64,000 nucleotides of DNA from an uncultured Bacteroidota bacterium. GTDB lineage: Bacteria; Bacteroidota; Bacteroidia; Flavobacteriales; Flavobacteriaceae. A program made the position numbers and the translations under genes. This document shows, piece after piece, positions 18,390-28,646 of the stretch. The stretch covers positions 20,419-84,418 of the forward strand of contig CABYFY010000007.1 in the NCBI GenBank assembly GCA_902518355.1, read 5' to 3'. How positions within the stretch are numbered: position 1 is the first letter of the stretch; every line of letters begins with the position of its first letter. The notes under the pieces are model-generated. The model searched no databases, had not been told where the DNA came from, and worked only from the letters and a program-made list of their open reading frames with translations.

Positions 18390-19640
18390 CTAATCCCATT
18401 TTTTAAATAATACACAAGCATTGTGGCCACCAAAACCAAATGTATTACTCATCCCAATTTTTGCATTCCTTTTTTGTGCTTTATTTAAGGTTAAATTTAA
18501 CTTTGGATTGATATTTTCATCTATATTTTGATGATTAATGGTGGGAGGTACAATACCATTTTGGAGAGATAAAATAATCGAAATCGCTTCAACAGCTCCA
18601 GCGGCACCTAACAAATGTCCTGTCATTGACTTAGTCGAATTAATATTAATATTAGGGGCATGATCTCCAAAAATATAATCAATAGCTTTTAATTCAGCAA
18701 CATCACCTAATGGTGTAGAAGTACCATGAGTGTTAATTAAATCAACGTCATTTATACTAACTTTTGAGTCATTTAAACAATTTTTTATTACAGCCTTTAC
18801 ACCATTTCCTTCAGGGTGAGGAGCAGTAATATGATGAGCATCTGATGACAAACCTCCTCCAAGAAATTCTGCATAAATCTTTGCACCTCTTGCCTTAGCA
18901 TGTTCATATTCTTCAAGAATTAAAGCTCCAGAACCTTCACCTAACACAAAACCATCACGAGTAGAATCAAAAGGTCTAGATGCAGATTCGGGCGAATCAT
19001 TTCTGGTTGAGAGTGCATGCATAGCATTAAATCCTGCCATTCCGGCAATATTTACACCAGCTTCACTGCCGCCAGTTACAATAACATCGCAATAGCCTAA
19101 TCTTATATAATTCAAAGCATCAACCATAGCATTTGCACTTGAAGCACAGGCAGAAACAGTTGTATAATTTGGACCCATAAATCCATAATTCATAGAAATA
19201 TAACCAGGGGTTATATCGGCAATCATTTTAGGAATGAAAAACGGGTTGAATCTAGGAGTTCCATCTCCTGAAGCATGGTCTAACATTTGGTTTTGAAAAG
19301 TTTCAATTCCTCCAATACCTGACCCCCAAATTACACCAACACGTAATTTGTCAATTTTTTCTAAATCTAAACCAGAGTCTTGTATTGCCTCTTCTGTTGA
19401 AACCATACCATATTGGGTGAATCTATCCATTTTTCTTTGTTGTTTCCTGTCAAGATGAAGAGAAACATCAAAGTCTTTTAATTCACAAGCAAACTTTGTT
19501 TTGAATTTTTCAGTATCGAAATATGTGATTGGGGCTGCACCACTTTTACCTTCAATAAGGCCAGTCCAAAAATCATTAAGATTGTTCCCAATTGGGGTGA
19601 GAGCTCCAAGACCAGTAACAACTACTCTCTTTAAAGCCAT
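18390..19640 (-). CDS. fabF: 3-oxoacyl-[acyl-carrier-protein] synthase II
   Basis: A 416-residue condensing enzyme of fatty-acid elongation. The catalytic Cys165 is in TVSACASSANAMVDA, and the two histidines are in NTHGTSTPLGD and MTGHLLGAAGAVEA. It condenses malonyl-ACP with acyl-ACP and influences the saturated/unsaturated balance. It lies 9 bp downstream of acpP and 1 bp upstream of rnc, the usual Bacteroidetes arrangement. Confidence 0.97.
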   Translation of the reverse strand: MALKRVVVTGLGALTPIGNNLNDFWTGLIEGKSGAAPITYFDTEKFKTKFACELKDFDVSLHLDRKQQRKMDRFTQYGMVSTEEAIQDSGLDLEKIDKLRVGVIWGSGIGGIETFQNQMLDHASGDGTPRFNPFFIPKMIADITPGYISMNYGFMGPNYTTVSACASSANAMVDALNYIRLGYCDVIVTGGSEAGVNIAGMAGFNAMHALSTRNDSPESASRPFDSTRDGFVLGEGSGALILEEYEHAKARGAKIYAEFLGGGLSSDAHHITAPHPEGNGVKAVIKNCLNDSKVSINDVDLINTHGTSTPLGDVAELKAIDYIFGDHAPNININSTKSMTGHLLGAAGAVEAISIILSLQNGIVPPTINHQNIDENINPKLNLTLNKAQKRNAKIGMSNTFGFGGHNACVLFKKWD

Positions 19641-19649
19641 AAAAAAATA

Positions 19650-19880
19650 TTATGAATTCTCTATATAAGAAATCGCTTGACCAACAGTTGCGATATTTTC
19701 AGCCTGATCATCTGGGATTTGAATATCAAATTCTTTTTCAAATTCCATAATTAATTCCACAGTATCAAGTGAATCTGCTCCTAGGTCATTAGTGAAACTT
19801 GCTTCGTTTACAACTTCACTTTCATCTACTCCTAATTTATCTACGATAATAGCTTTTACTTTTGATGCGATATCTGACAT
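19650..19880 (-). CDS. acpP: Acyl carrier protein
   Basis: A 76-residue acidic protein. Ser37 in the [15 protein letters not shown] motif is the 4'-phosphopantetheine attachment site. It carries intermediates of fatty-acid synthesis and precedes fabF. A TATTTTTG box on the minus strand at about 19917-19924, 36 bp upstream of the start, fits the flavobacterial -7 element; no clear -33 partner is seen at the usual spacing. Confidence 0.98.
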   Translation of the reverse strand: MSDIASKVKAIIVDKLGVDESEVVNEASFTNDLGADSLDTVELIMEFEKEFDIQIPDDQAENIATVGQAISYIENS

Positions 19881-19963
19881 AACTTTGTTTTTTTAATTTA
19901 TAATTTTGTTAAAGTGCAAAAATAAAAAACTTTATTTTAATTTAACTAATTCAAAAAAAAATT

Positions 19964-20560
19964 GTGAACATTAATTCTGATAAAAAAGTTAGTATTTTAA
20001 TTTTTGCGTCTGGTAATGGATCTAATGCAGAAAATCTTATAACATACTTTAAAAAAAAGCACATAGAAATTAACTGGATAGTTGCAACAAATAACTCAGA
20101 AGCTGGAGTTATTGAAAGGTGTATCAAATTAAATGTTCCTTATTTCGTGATAAGTAAGGATGAACTGAATAAAAATAGCCTATTGGAAAAAATCAAAATG
20201 ATTGACCCTTCATTAATTATTTTAGCTGGCTTTCTTTTAAAAATTCCCGAACAAATTATCGATTATTTTCCACAAAAAATTGTTAATATCCACCCTTCTT
20301 TGCTGCCCAAATATGGCGGAAAGGGAATGTATGGAATGAATGTTCATAAAAAGATTATTGAGAATAAGGAATCAAAAAGTGGAATTTCCATTCATTATGT
20401 AAATAAATATTATGATGAAGGGAAGCTTATTACTCAGAAAACTATCGAAATTAAATATCCAACAAATGCATTAAATCTTTCAAAAGAAATTCACAAGCTT
20501 GAAATGAAACATTTCCCTATTACGATAGAAAAACTACTTAACAACTTTAATAATGGTTAA
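19964..20560 (+). CDS. purN: Phosphoribosylglycinamide formyltransferase
   Basis: A 198-residue enzyme transferring a formyl group from 10-formyl-tetrahydrofolate to GAR in purine synthesis. It has FASGNGSNAENLI at the N-terminus for phosphate binding, the catalytic Asn108 and His110 in VNIHPSLLPKYGGKGMYG, and the third catalytic residue Asp151 in YYDEGKLI. The start is GTG; no upstream in-frame ATG is available. It overlaps the RNase HI gene by 8 bp, so the two are probably co-translated. Confidence 0.93.
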   Translation: MNINSDKKVSILIFASGNGSNAENLITYFKKKHIEINWIVATNNSEAGVIERCIKLNVPYFVISKDELNKNSLLEKIKMIDPSLIILAGFLLKIPEQIIDYFPQKIVNIHPSLLPKYGGKGMYGMNVHKKIIENKESKSGISIHYVNKYYDEGKLITQKTIEIKYPTNALNLSKEIHKLEMKHFPITIEKLLNNFNNG

Positions 20561-21161
20561 ACAAAAATTTTATGTTGTTTGGAAAGGAAATAATCCTGGG
20601 GTTTATCAATCGTGGGAAAAATGTCAGAATGAAATAAAAAATGTAAATGGCGCACTATTTAAAAGTTTTTCCAATCTAGAAGAGGCAAAAAAAGCTTACG
20701 ATCAGGGTTATGAGGAATATAAACAAAGTTTAGATTATAAGAATGTTCTAGATGGTCCTGAGTTAAATTCAATTTCTGTAGATGCTGCCTCTAGTGGTAA
20801 TCCTGGATTAATGGAGTACCAAGGAGTAGATACTAATACAAAAGAGATCTTATTTAAAATGGGGCCTTTTAATAATGCCACAAATAATATTGGTGAGTTT
20901 TTAGCTTTAGTTCATGGGATAGCTATTTTAGAAAAAAAATCAGATAAAAAAATTATATATTCTGACTCAATAACTGCAATGAGCTGGGTTAGGAAAAAAC
21001 ATTGTCAAACTAAATTGAAAAGAAATGAAAAAAATGAAGAGGTTTTTGTTTTAGTGGAAAGAGCAATCAAATGGTTAAAACAAAATAATTATTCCGTTAT
21101 AATAAAAAAGTGGGACACAAAAAATTGGGGAGAAATTCCTGCTGATTTTGGTAGAAAATAA
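20553..21161 (+). CDS. rnhA: Ribonuclease HI with N-terminal viroplasmin-like domain
   Basis: A 202-residue protein that removes RNA from RNA-DNA hybrids. The N-terminal 45 residues (KFYVVWKGNNPGVYQSWEKCQNEIKN) form the caulimovirus viroplasmin/RNase H1 hybrid-binding domain. The catalytic domain keeps the four carboxylates: Asp77 (SVDAASSGN), Glu115 (GEFLALVHG), Asp138 (YSDS) and Asp198 (IPADFGRK). The gene lies between purN and a PfkB kinase, probably in one transcript. Confidence 0.93.
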   Translation: MVKQKFYVVWKGNNPGVYQSWEKCQNEIKNVNGALFKSFSNLEEAKKAYDQGYEEYKQSLDYKNVLDGPELNSISVDAASSGNPGLMEYQGVDTNTKEILFKMGPFNNATNNIGEFLALVHGIAILEKKSDKKIIYSDSITAMSWVRKKHCQTKLKRNEKNEEVFVLVERAIKWLKQNNYSVIIKKWDTKNWGEIPADFGRK

Positions 21162-21170
21162 AATAATTAT

Positions 21171-22073
21171 ATGAGTAAAATAATAGTAGTAGGGACATTA
21201 GCGTTTGATACAATTGAAACTCCATTCGGAAAAGTTGAACGAGTTATAGGAGGGTCAGCACCATTTGCAAGCCTTGCTGCAAAAACAAAAAATGTTGATT
21301 GCGCTATTGTTTCAATCGTTGGTAGTGACTTTCCAAAAAGTTATCTACAGCTTCTAGTTTCAAAAGAAATTGATATTTCGGAAGTTCAAATTGAAAAAAA
21401 TGGTAAAAGTTTCTTTTGGTCTGGAAAATATCACGATAATATGAACAAGAGAGATACCTTAGAAACTCAAGTAAATGTTTTGGCTGATTTTGATCCTAAA
21501 ATTCCTAAAAATTTTAAAAACCCCGAAGTGTTAGTTTTGGGAAATCTTGACCCTAAAGTTCAATTAAGTATTGTGTCTCAATTTGATAAAAAACCCAATT
21601 TTATTATGCTTGATACAATGAATTTTTGGATGGATCATACTCTGGATAATCTGATGAAAATTATTTCAAAGGTTGACCTAATATGTATTAACGATGAAGA
21701 AGTAATTCAATTATCTGGCTGCTCAAATCATGATCTTGGAATAAAAAAAATTCTTACAATGGGCCCAAAATATATTATCATGAAAAAGGGTGAATTTGGT
21801 GCTACACTATATTCTGATAAGTCTGAATTTTTCTGTCCATCTTTTAAAATTGATAGGGTTATTGATCCTACCGGTGCTGGTGATTCTTTTGCTGGTGCTT
21901 TTGCAGGTCAATTAGCTCATTCAAAGAATTATTCTTTTAGCTCAATTTCTAATGCATTAATTTATGCTAATGCAGTTGCATCATTTTGCGTTGAAAAGTT
22001 TGGTGTAGAAAACATGTTGGATATATCAAAAGAGGAAATTAATGAGCGAATAAATTTTATTAAAAAAACATAA
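21171..22073 (+). CDS. PfkB-family sugar/nucleoside kinase
   Basis: A 300-residue ribokinase-like kinase. The C-terminal signature DPTGAGDSFAGAFAGQLA contains the catalytic Asp and anion hole, and the N-terminal VIGGSAPFASLAAK holds the sugar-binding glycines. The substrate cannot be told from sequence; the purN-rnhA-kinase-purF neighbourhood would suit a nucleoside or ribose-type substrate, but that is inference. It starts 9 bp after rnhA. Confidence 0.85.
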   Translation: MSKIIVVGTLAFDTIETPFGKVERVIGGSAPFASLAAKTKNVDCAIVSIVGSDFPKSYLQLLVSKEIDISEVQIEKNGKSFFWSGKYHDNMNKRDTLETQVNVLADFDPKIPKNFKNPEVLVLGNLDPKVQLSIVSQFDKKPNFIMLDTMNFWMDHTLDNLMKIISKVDLICINDEEVIQLSGCSNHDLGIKKILTMGPKYIIMKKGEFGATLYSDKSEFFCPSFKIDRVIDPTGAGDSFAGAFAGQLAHSKNYSFSSISNALIYANAVASFCVEKFGVENMLDISKEEINERINFIKKT

Positions 22074-22131
22074 TAATTAAATGTCTTTATTAAATATTTA
22101 TTTTGTTTTTTTGTATGCATACTATTAGAAA

Positions 22132-24027
22132 ATGAGTGATGCTATAAAACACGAGTGTGGTATCGGCCACATAAGATTACTTAAGCCACTAGAATTTTAC
22201 AAAAAAAAATATGGTAGTTCATTTTATGGAATAAATAAAATGTATCTATTAATGGAAAAACAGCATAATAGAGGTCAAGACGGAGCAGGTTTTGCTTCGA
22301 TAAAACTTGACGTTCAGCCTGGAAAAAGATTTATTAGTAGAATTAGATCTACAGAAAAAGAACCAATTCAGGATGTTTTTGGTAAAATAAACGAAAGGAT
22401 TAACTCAGAGCTTAAATCAAATCCATCAATCGTTGATGATATTGAAAAATTGAAATCAAAAGTACCCTATTTAGCTGAGGTTTTATTGGGTCATGTTAGG
22501 TATGGTACATTTGGAGGAAATAGTGTTGAAAATGTTCATCCTTTTCTTAGACAAAATAATTGGAAACATCGAAATTTAATCTTAGCTGGGAACTTTAACA
22601 TGACAAATTCAAATGAGCTTTTTAACAGCTTGATTGAATTAGGGCAACATCCCAAAGAGTATACTGATACAGTAATTATCATGGAAAAAATCGGACATTT
22701 TCTTGATGATGCAGTAAGAAAAATGTACAAAGATTTTAAAAAAGAAGGACTAAATAAACGAGAATGTTCCAGTCTAATTTCAGAAAAACTTGACATTTTT
22801 AAAATTCTTAAAAAAGCCTCTAAAAGATGGGATGGAGGATATGTGATCGGAGGCATGCTAGGGCATGGTGATTCTTTCGTACTAAGGGACCCAAACGGTA
22901 TAAGGCCTGCTTATTATTATAATGATGATGAGGTTGTTGTTGTTGCCTCTGAAAGACCAGCAATTCAGACTGCTTTCAATGTTGGACAAAAGATGATTAA
23001 AGAGTTAGATCCTGGAAATGCAATCGTCATAAAAAGCAATGGAGCCACTAAAATAAAAAGTGTAATTAAAGCAAAGGAAAATAAATCTTGTTCATTCGAG
23101 AGAATATACTTCTCTAGAGGAAATGATGCAGATATTTATCAAGAAAGAAAAGATCTCGGTAAATTATTAATGCCTTCGGTATTAGAGGAAATAAATTACA
23201 ACATCGGTAAAACTGTCTTTTCATATATTCCAAATACTGCTGAAACATCTTTCTATGGAATGATTGAAAGTGTTGAAGAATACCTCAACTCAAGAAAAAG
23301 TGAAGAAATCATTGGTAAAAAAGGTCTTTCTGAAGAAAAGATAAAAGAAATTTTATCTGTTAGACCGAGAATAGAAAAAATAGCTGTAAAGGATGTCAAA
23401 TTAAGAACATTTATAACGGAAGATGATAGTCGAGATGATTTAGTCGAGCATGTTTATGATATCACTTATGGAGTGGTAAATAAAAAAGATACTTTGGTAA
23501 TTATTGACGATAGTATTGTAAGGGGAACGACCCTAAAAAAGAGTATTTTAAAAATGTTGGACAGATTAGATCCTAAAAAAATAGTAATTGTTTCATCTGC
23601 ACCTCAAATAAGATACCCAGATTGTTATGGAATTGATATGGCTAATTTGGAAAGCCTTGTGGCTTTTAACGCAGCCCTTGAACTATTAAAAGACCGTGGC
23701 ATGAATTCTTTAATTAAAGAAGTCTATGAAAAATGTAAAAGTGAACTTGAATTAGAGGATAGTAAAATGAAAAATCATGTAAAGGCCATTTACGATTTAT
23801 TTTCAGCCGAAGAAATTTCAGATAAAATAACCGAATTACTAAGCTCACATTTAGAAAAAAGAGATGTTAAAATCATTTTTCAATCTATAGAAAATTTACA
23901 CAAAGCATGTCCAAATTCAACGGGTGATTGGTATTTTACAGGAAACTACCCGACACCTGGTGGAAACAGAGTTGTCAACACGGCATTTGTAAACTTTTTT
24001 GAAGGAAATAAAAAAAGAGCCTATTAA
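22132..24027 (+). CDS. purF: Amidophosphoribosyltransferase, long Bacteroidetes form
   Basis: A 631-residue enzyme of the first committed step of purine synthesis. The glutaminase nucleophile is Cys9 in [12 protein letters not shown], and the Ntn domain shows [10 protein letters not shown] and VRYGTFGG. The phosphoribosyltransferase site is [15 protein letters not shown]. It is longer than the roughly 500-residue E. coli enzyme, with extra segments such as [27 protein letters not shown] recall this long form from flavobacteria. Cys9 is not next to Met1, so an N-terminal propeptide must be removed or the active site tolerates it. It shares a TTAA stop overlap with the superoxide dismutase gene. 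Confidence 0.88.
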   Translation: MSDAIKHECGIGHIRLLKPLEFYKKKYGSSFYGINKMYLLMEKQHNRGQDGAGFASIKLDVQPGKRFISRIRSTEKEPIQDVFGKINERINSELKSNPSIVDDIEKLKSKVPYLAEVLLGHVRYGTFGGNSVENVHPFLRQNNWKHRNLILAGNFNMTNSNELFNSLIELGQHPKEYTDTVIIMEKIGHFLDDAVRKMYKDFKKEGLNKRECSSLISEKLDIFKILKKASKRWDGGYVIGGMLGHGDSFVLRDPNGIRPAYYYNDDEVVVVASERPAIQTAFNVGQKMIKELDPGNAIVIKSNGATKIKSVIKAKENKSCSFERIYFSRGNDADIYQERKDLGKLLMPSVLEEINYNIGKTVFSYIPNTAETSFYGMIESVEEYLNSRKSEEIIGKKGLSEEKIKEILSVRPRIEKIAVKDVKLRTFITEDDSRDDLVEHVYDITYGVVNKKDTLVIIDDSIVRGTTLKKSILKMLDRLDPKKIVIVSSAPQIRYPDCYGIDMANLESLVAFNAALELLKDRGMNSLIKEVYEKCKSELELEDSKMKNHVKAIYDLFSAEEISDKITELLSSHLEKRDVKIIFQSIENLHKACPNSTGDWYFTGNYPTPGGNRVVNTAFVNFFEGNKKRAY

Positions 24028-24626
24028 AAGGATTTCTCAAATTTTTCTGAAACTACTCCCCAATTTACCACATTAAAAAAAGCATCAATATAGTCTGGTC
24101 TTCTGTTTTGATAATTTAAATAGTATGCATGCTCCCAAACATCAATTCCTAGTATTGGTGTTCCTCCGCATCCATTTGGCATCAAAGGATTGTCCTGATT
24201 AGGGGTTGAACATACTTCAAGTTGTCCGTTTTTGACGCAAAGCCATGCCCAACCTGAACCAAATCTTGTTGCAGCAGCTTTTGAAAAAGCTTCTTTGAAA
24301 GCTTCAAAAGATCCAAATGCTTCATCTATTGCGGTTTTTAAATATTCAGACATAATATTTTCTTTATTTGGATTCATTACTTCCCAAAATATTTTGTGAT
24401 TGTAATAACCGCCAGCATTATTTCTTAACGCCATATTAGTCATATCAAGGCCAGATAAAATATCATGGATATCCTTTGATTCATTTTCTGATCCTTCGAT
24501 AGCTGCATTAAGTTTGTTGGTATAACCTTGATGATGTTTTGAATGGTGAATTTCCATTGTCCTGGCATCAATATGAGGCTCTAAAGCATCATAAGAATAT
24601 TCTAATTGAGGTAAACTAAAGCTCAT
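24024..24626 (-). CDS. sodA: Superoxide dismutase (Fe/Mn type)
   Basis: A 200-residue cytoplasmic enzyme. Metal ligands are recognisable in [12 protein letters not shown] and in [18 protein letters not shown]; the GSGWAWLC segment is also conserved. Fe versus Mn cannot be decided safely; the gene symbol is a best guess for the family. It is monocistronic and divergent from addA, with a possible promoter just upstream. Confidence 0.93.
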   Translation of the reverse strand: MSFSLPQLEYSYDALEPHIDARTMEIHHSKHHQGYTNKLNAAIEGSENESKDIHDILSGLDMTNMALRNNAGGYYNHKIFWEVMNPNKENIMSEYLKTAIDEAFGSFEAFKEAFSKAAATRFGSGWAWLCVKNGQLEVCSTPNQDNPLMPNGCGGTPILGIDVWEHAYYLNYQNRRPDYIDAFFNVVNWGVVSEKFEKSF

Positions 24627-24646
24627 ATATTATTGTATTTATATCC

Positions 24647-24679
24647 CAAATTTACAATAAAAAATTTATTAATAATCAA
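24647..24679 (-). promoter_or_regulatory. Possible flavobacterial promoter of the superoxide dismutase gene
   Basis: On the minus strand a TAAATTTG box (24647-24654) matches the TAnnTTTG -7 consensus, with TTG at 24677-24679 as a -33 candidate 22 bp upstream, at the long end of the accepted spacing. The -7 box is about 20 bp before the ATG. No mapped transcript start is available. Confidence 0.35.
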
Positions 24680-24704
24680 CAACTATCATTAACTTGTATT
24701 CTTC

Positions 24705-27700
24705 ATGATTAACACAAACTATTTTAATATTTACAACGCTTCGGCTGGTACTGGGAAGACATTTAGTTTGGTTAGAGACTATCTCATTCTTCTATTCAGT
24801 TCAAATAATTTTGAGCTTTATAAAAATATTCTTGCAATAACATTTACAAATAAAGCAGTTAATGAAATGAAAGGAAGAATTGTTAGATATCTAATCAACT
24901 ATTCAAATTCCATTGACCCCGATGAAGTAATGATAAAAGAAATTGCAAAAGTGTCAGGTTTAACAAAGAAAGAAATATTTTCTAAGTCATCAATCATATT
25001 GAAAAATCTTTTAAAAAACTATGGTTCTTTTGAAATATCAACAATAGACAAGTTAACTCAAAAAATAGTTAGAAACTTCACTTATGAACTTGGAATTGAT
25101 GCAAAATATGAAATTGAATTAGACCAAAATGAAGTTATTAATAAGGCTATTGATAATCTGATTTCTAAAATTGAATTAAATGATGAGCGTTCAAAAAATA
25201 TTATAAACTTTTCATCAGAAAAAACCCAAAATGATAAAAGCTGGGATATTACAAAAGATCTAAAAGATATTGCTGAATTAATCTTCAATGAGAATAACTT
25301 TTCTGAACTAGACTCTCTAAAGGATTCTGAAGTTAGAGACTTTGAGAGATGGAAAAAAAATTTGAAAGAAAAAATCAAAAAGATTAACTCAGAAACCAAA
25401 ATTCTTGCGACAAATGCAATTAAGATGATTGATAAAAGAGAAATAAGTCATGATAGTTTTTCTTTTAAATCTGTTCCTAAACATTTTATCAAAATTTCTA
25501 ATGGAGAGTTAGATAATTTATATAATAATCAAATCGAAAACAACTTAATTGATGGGATTCTTTATCCTAAGAGGATTCCTGAAAAGGAGAAAATAAAAAT
25601 TGAAAAAATTAGATCAAATTTATTAGACATCTATAGAGCATGTAAAACAAATGTTTATAAAATAAAATTATACAAAAATATATTAAATAACCTTTCTCCT
25701 CTTTCAATTTTGAGTGAAATAAAAAAAGAAATTGAACTTTTAAAAAAAGAAGAAAATTTCATATTAATCTCAGAATTTAATAAGCTGGTTAATGAAGAAA
25801 TTAAAAATCAACCAGCTCCGTTTATTTACGAAAAAATTGGAACAAAGTTTAGTCATTTTTTTATTGATGAATTTCAAGATACATCTAAAATGCAATGGGA
25901 AAATTTAAAACCCCTAATAGAAAATTCTTTGTCTTCAGATAACTCATCTTTGACCTTAGCTGGAGATCCTAAACAATCAATATATAGGTGGAGAGGCGGA
26001 GATGTTGATGAGTTCATGAATCTTCTAGTTAATGAATCTCCTTTTTATTGTAAAAAAACTTCAATAAATCTTAACACAAATTTTAGAAGCGCTAAAGAGA
26101 TTATTAGTTTTAACAACTCACTATTTAAACATATTTCCAACTTATTTACCAATAATCTTAAATTAGCCGAAATTTTAAATTTTCCAGAGCAAAATTCATT
26201 TAGAAAAGATATAGGATATATAAATTTAAAATTTCACGATAAAGATGATGCAATCAAATCAGATGAATTTTACAATAATGAAGTGTTATCAAATATCACA
26301 GATTTAGTTGCAAGGGGGTATTCTTATAAAGATATATGTATTATTGTTAGAAAGAAAAAAGAAGGGATTATAATCGGAGACTATTTAACCGAAAATAATA
26401 TTCCTATTATTTCATCTGAAGTTCTGCAGCTATCCTCAAGGCCTGAGGTTTGTTTGATAATCAATTTAATTAGATATCATGTTGATAGTTCAGACTTCAA
26501 TAAAATCAACTTTTGTAAGTCATTATGTGAATTGAATTTTATAGATCAAATTAAGGAAGATTTCTTAATAGAAATTTTTGATAAAGACATCTCAGAAATA
26601 AAAAAACAAGTTACAATTGACAAATTTGATTTCGATTTTAACAGATTAAATAGAACGTCTATTTATGAAGCAATAGAATATATAATTGATGAATTTGGGA
26701 TTATGAATGATGGAAACTCATACGTTCAATTTTTTCTTGATTTTGCTCTTGATTATTCAAATAAGTATCAAACCGGTTTAAATGAATTTGTTGAACACTT
26801 CGAAGAGAAAAAAGAGAAACTAAATATTATTAATCCACAAGGAATAAACGCAGTTGAAATAATTACAATTCATAAATCTAAGGGATTAGAATTCCCAGTT
26901 GTAATTTACCCATATGCAAATATTAATATTCATGGTGATTTGAATCCAAAAACATGGATTGATATTAAAAATGATGACAATATTGATTTACAAAAGTCTA
27001 TCATTAACATTAATAAAGATCTAGAAAAAATCGATGGAAATTTATATAACAGCTATCGAAATAAATTAGAAGTTGATAATATAAATCTTTTATATGTTGT
27101 GCTTACCAGAGCAGTTAAAGAACTTCACATTATTTCACAGAAATATTTAGATAGTAAAGGAAATGAAAATACAAACTACTTCTCCGGAATATTTATAAGT
27201 TATTTAAAAAATATCGGCATCTGGGAGAATTCAAAAACCTTATATGAATTTGGGGATAAAGTTAATGTTAAGTCTGAAAACATCTCATCAGAAAATATTA
27301 CCCAAAAACTATTTCAAGTGAATTCTCGGATTAAACAAAATATTATAATTAACTCAAAAAATGCAGATTCTTGGATTAATGATTTAGATGAAGCTCAAGA
27401 GGAGGGAAACATCTTCCATCAAATCATGGAAGAAATTAATTCAAAAAAAGAGATCAATATTGTACTAAATAGATTTTATCAATCAGGATTAATCGGATTA
27501 AGTGAAATGAAATACTTAGAAGAAAAGATTTTACAGATAGTCAACCATCCAGATTTAAAAAGATATTATGATGGTGATTTAGTTTACTTTAATGAAAGAG
27601 AAATAATTTCTAAAAAAGGATTTGTTTTAGTACCTGACAGATTAGTTTTTTTAAATGATACAGATGTGGTCATTATTGATTATAAAACTGGTAATGAAAA

Positions 27701-27818
27701 TGATTATCATAAAATTCAATTGAATAAATATGAAGCTGTACTTGATGAAATGAGCTTTAAAGTGTGTAAAAAAATAGTAATTTATATAAGTAACAAACCG
27801 AGAATAAGATTTTGTTAA
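24705..27818 (+). CDS. addA: AddA-like helicase-nuclease (UvrD/RecB family)
   Basis: A 1037-residue helicase-nuclease for double-strand-break repair. Walker A is NASAGTGKTF (11-20); Walker B is FFIDEFQDTSKMQWE near residue 385; helicase motifs GDPKQSIYRWRGGD and HKSKGLEFPVVI follow. The C-terminal RecB-like nuclease keeps PDRLV, IDYKTG and QLNKYEAVL, the D, D-x-K and Q motifs. It is separated from its probable partner addB by two barrel-protein genes. Because addB is frameshifted here, AddAB function in this strain is in question. Confidence 0.88.
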   Translation: MINTNYFNIYNASAGTGKTFSLVRDYLILLFSSNNFELYKNILAITFTNKAVNEMKGRIVRYLINYSNSIDPDEVMIKEIAKVSGLTKKEIFSKSSIILKNLLKNYGSFEISTIDKLTQKIVRNFTYELGIDAKYEIELDQNEVINKAIDNLISKIELNDERSKNIINFSSEKTQNDKSWDITKDLKDIAELIFNENNFSELDSLKDSEVRDFERWKKNLKEKIKKINSETKILATNAIKMIDKREISHDSFSFKSVPKHFIKISNGELDNLYNNQIENNLIDGILYPKRIPEKEKIKIEKIRSNLLDIYRACKTNVYKIKLYKNILNNLSPLSILSEIKKEIELLKKEENFILISEFNKLVNEEIKNQPAPFIYEKIGTKFSHFFIDEFQDTSKMQWENLKPLIENSLSSDNSSLTLAGDPKQSIYRWRGGDVDEFMNLLVNESPFYCKKTSINLNTNFRSAKEIISFNNSLFKHISNLFTNNLKLAEILNFPEQNSFRKDIGYINLKFHDKDDAIKSDEFYNNEVLSNITDLVARGYSYKDICIIVRKKKEGIIIGDYLTENNIPIISSEVLQLSSRPEVCLIINLIRYHVDSSDFNKINFCKSLCELNFIDQIKEDFLIEIFDKDISEIKKQVTIDKFDFDFNRLNRTSIYEAIEYIIDEFGIMNDGNSYVQFFLDFALDYSNKYQTGLNEFVEHFEEKKEKLNIINPQGINAVEIITIHKSKGLEFPVVIYPYANINIHGDLNPKTWIDIKNDDNIDLQKSIININKDLEKIDGNLYNSYRNKLEVDNINLLYVVLTRAVKELHIISQKYLDSKGNENTNYFSGIFISYLKNIGIWENSKTLYEFGDKVNVKSENISSENITQKLFQVNSRIKQNIIINSKNADSWINDLDEAQEEGNIFHQIMEEINSKKEINIVLNRFYQSGLIGLSEMKYLEEKILQIVNHPDLKRYYDGDLVYFNEREIISKKGFVLVPDRLVFLNDTDVVIIDYKTGNENDYHKIQLNKYEAVLDEMSFKVCKKIVIYISNKPRIRFC

Positions 27819-27927
27819 AAAGCTATTCTAGGATTAGCTGATATATTAATGTCATTCAATTTTTTGATTTTTATTGAAATATTAATCTAACTTATTCTAG
27901 ACTTTATATTACAGTAAATATTTAATT

Positions 27928-28545
27928 ATGAAAAAAATAATAACACTCTTATCCATTTTAATCCTTATAATTAACCCTTTAGAAATCAGATCTCAGGACA
28001 AAGACTACCCATGGCAAATAAGTTTTGGAACAAATGCAGTAGATATTGAAGCTGATACAAACACATCAATTTCTGAATTTTTTAATGTAAATGGAAACTG
28101 GAATGTTTCAAAGTCTCCTATTTCCATGTTTTCTGTTTCGAAATATGTGAGCGGGAATTTTTCGTTTGGAGTTGGTGCTTCATTTAATAGCATCAGTAAG
28201 TATGCAACAGACAGAGAATTATCAAACATTACAAACGATTATTTCTCAATTGACGCAATGTTAAAATATGATTTATCTGAACTTTTATCTATTAAAGTTT
28301 TAGGTACTACATTTGAACCTTTTGTTGGCATTGGTCCTGGTTGGACTTCTTTTAATGATCAAGATGGATTGACCGCTAATTTCTCATTGGGTGTTAATTA
28401 TTGGCTTACAGAAACATTTGGAGTTGTAGCAATGTCTGAATATAAACATAACCTTGACGATATCGATGATGGTTTAATGCTTGATGAGGGAGGTACCATG
28501 CGATGGTCGTTAATGTTTGTTATTAAATTTGGAAAAACTGAATAA
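27928..28545 (+). CDS. Outer-membrane beta-barrel protein, barrel-only paralogue of the next gene
   Basis: A 205-residue protein with a signal peptide (MKKIITLLSILILIINPLEIRSQ). It aligns closely with the first 205 residues of the OmpA-family protein encoded next: shared [49 protein letters not shown]. It ends at the barrel and lacks the TSP3 and OmpA domains, so it is probably a product of tandem duplication that lost the peptidoglycan anchor. A hairpin with a T-tract follows its stop. Confidence 0.82.
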   Translation: MKKIITLLSILILIINPLEIRSQDKDYPWQISFGTNAVDIEADTNTSISEFFNVNGNWNVSKSPISMFSVSKYVSGNFSFGVGASFNSISKYATDRELSNITNDYFSIDAMLKYDLSELLSIKVLGTTFEPFVGIGPGWTSFNDQDGLTANFSLGVNYWLTETFGVVAMSEYKHNLDDIDDGLMLDEGGTMRWSLMFVIKFGKTE

Positions 28546-28556
28546 AATTGAATAAT

Positions 28557-28576
28557 AGAGTTTTTAGCTCTTTTTT
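28557..28576 (+). terminator. Weak rho-independent terminator after the barrel-only gene
   Basis: AGAGTT-ttt-AGCTCT forms a 6-bp hairpin with one G-T pair followed directly by six T residues. It lies 12 bp after the stop of the barrel-only gene and upstream of the OmpA promoter box, which separates the two paralogues transcriptionally. Confidence 0.5.
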
Positions 28577-28608
28577 CTTAAAAATCATTACATTTACAGA
28601 GAAATCCG

Positions 28609-28616
28609 TATTTTTG
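28609..28616 (+). promoter_or_regulatory. TATTTTTG -7 box upstream of the OmpA-family gene
   Basis: TATTTTTG fits the flavobacterial TAnnTTTG element and lies 30 bp before the ATG. The -33 region (TTACATTTAC) is a poor match to TTTG, so support rests on the -7 box, on the preceding terminator and on the usually high expression of such porin-like genes. Confidence 0.4.
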
Positions 28617-28646
28617 CGGAAAATATTAAATAGTAAATAAAAAATT

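Noticed and set aside
18389-18439. Extended start of rnc
   Set aside because: The extra residues lie inside fabF; the ATG at 18388 follows the fabF stop and gives the normal RNase III N-terminus.
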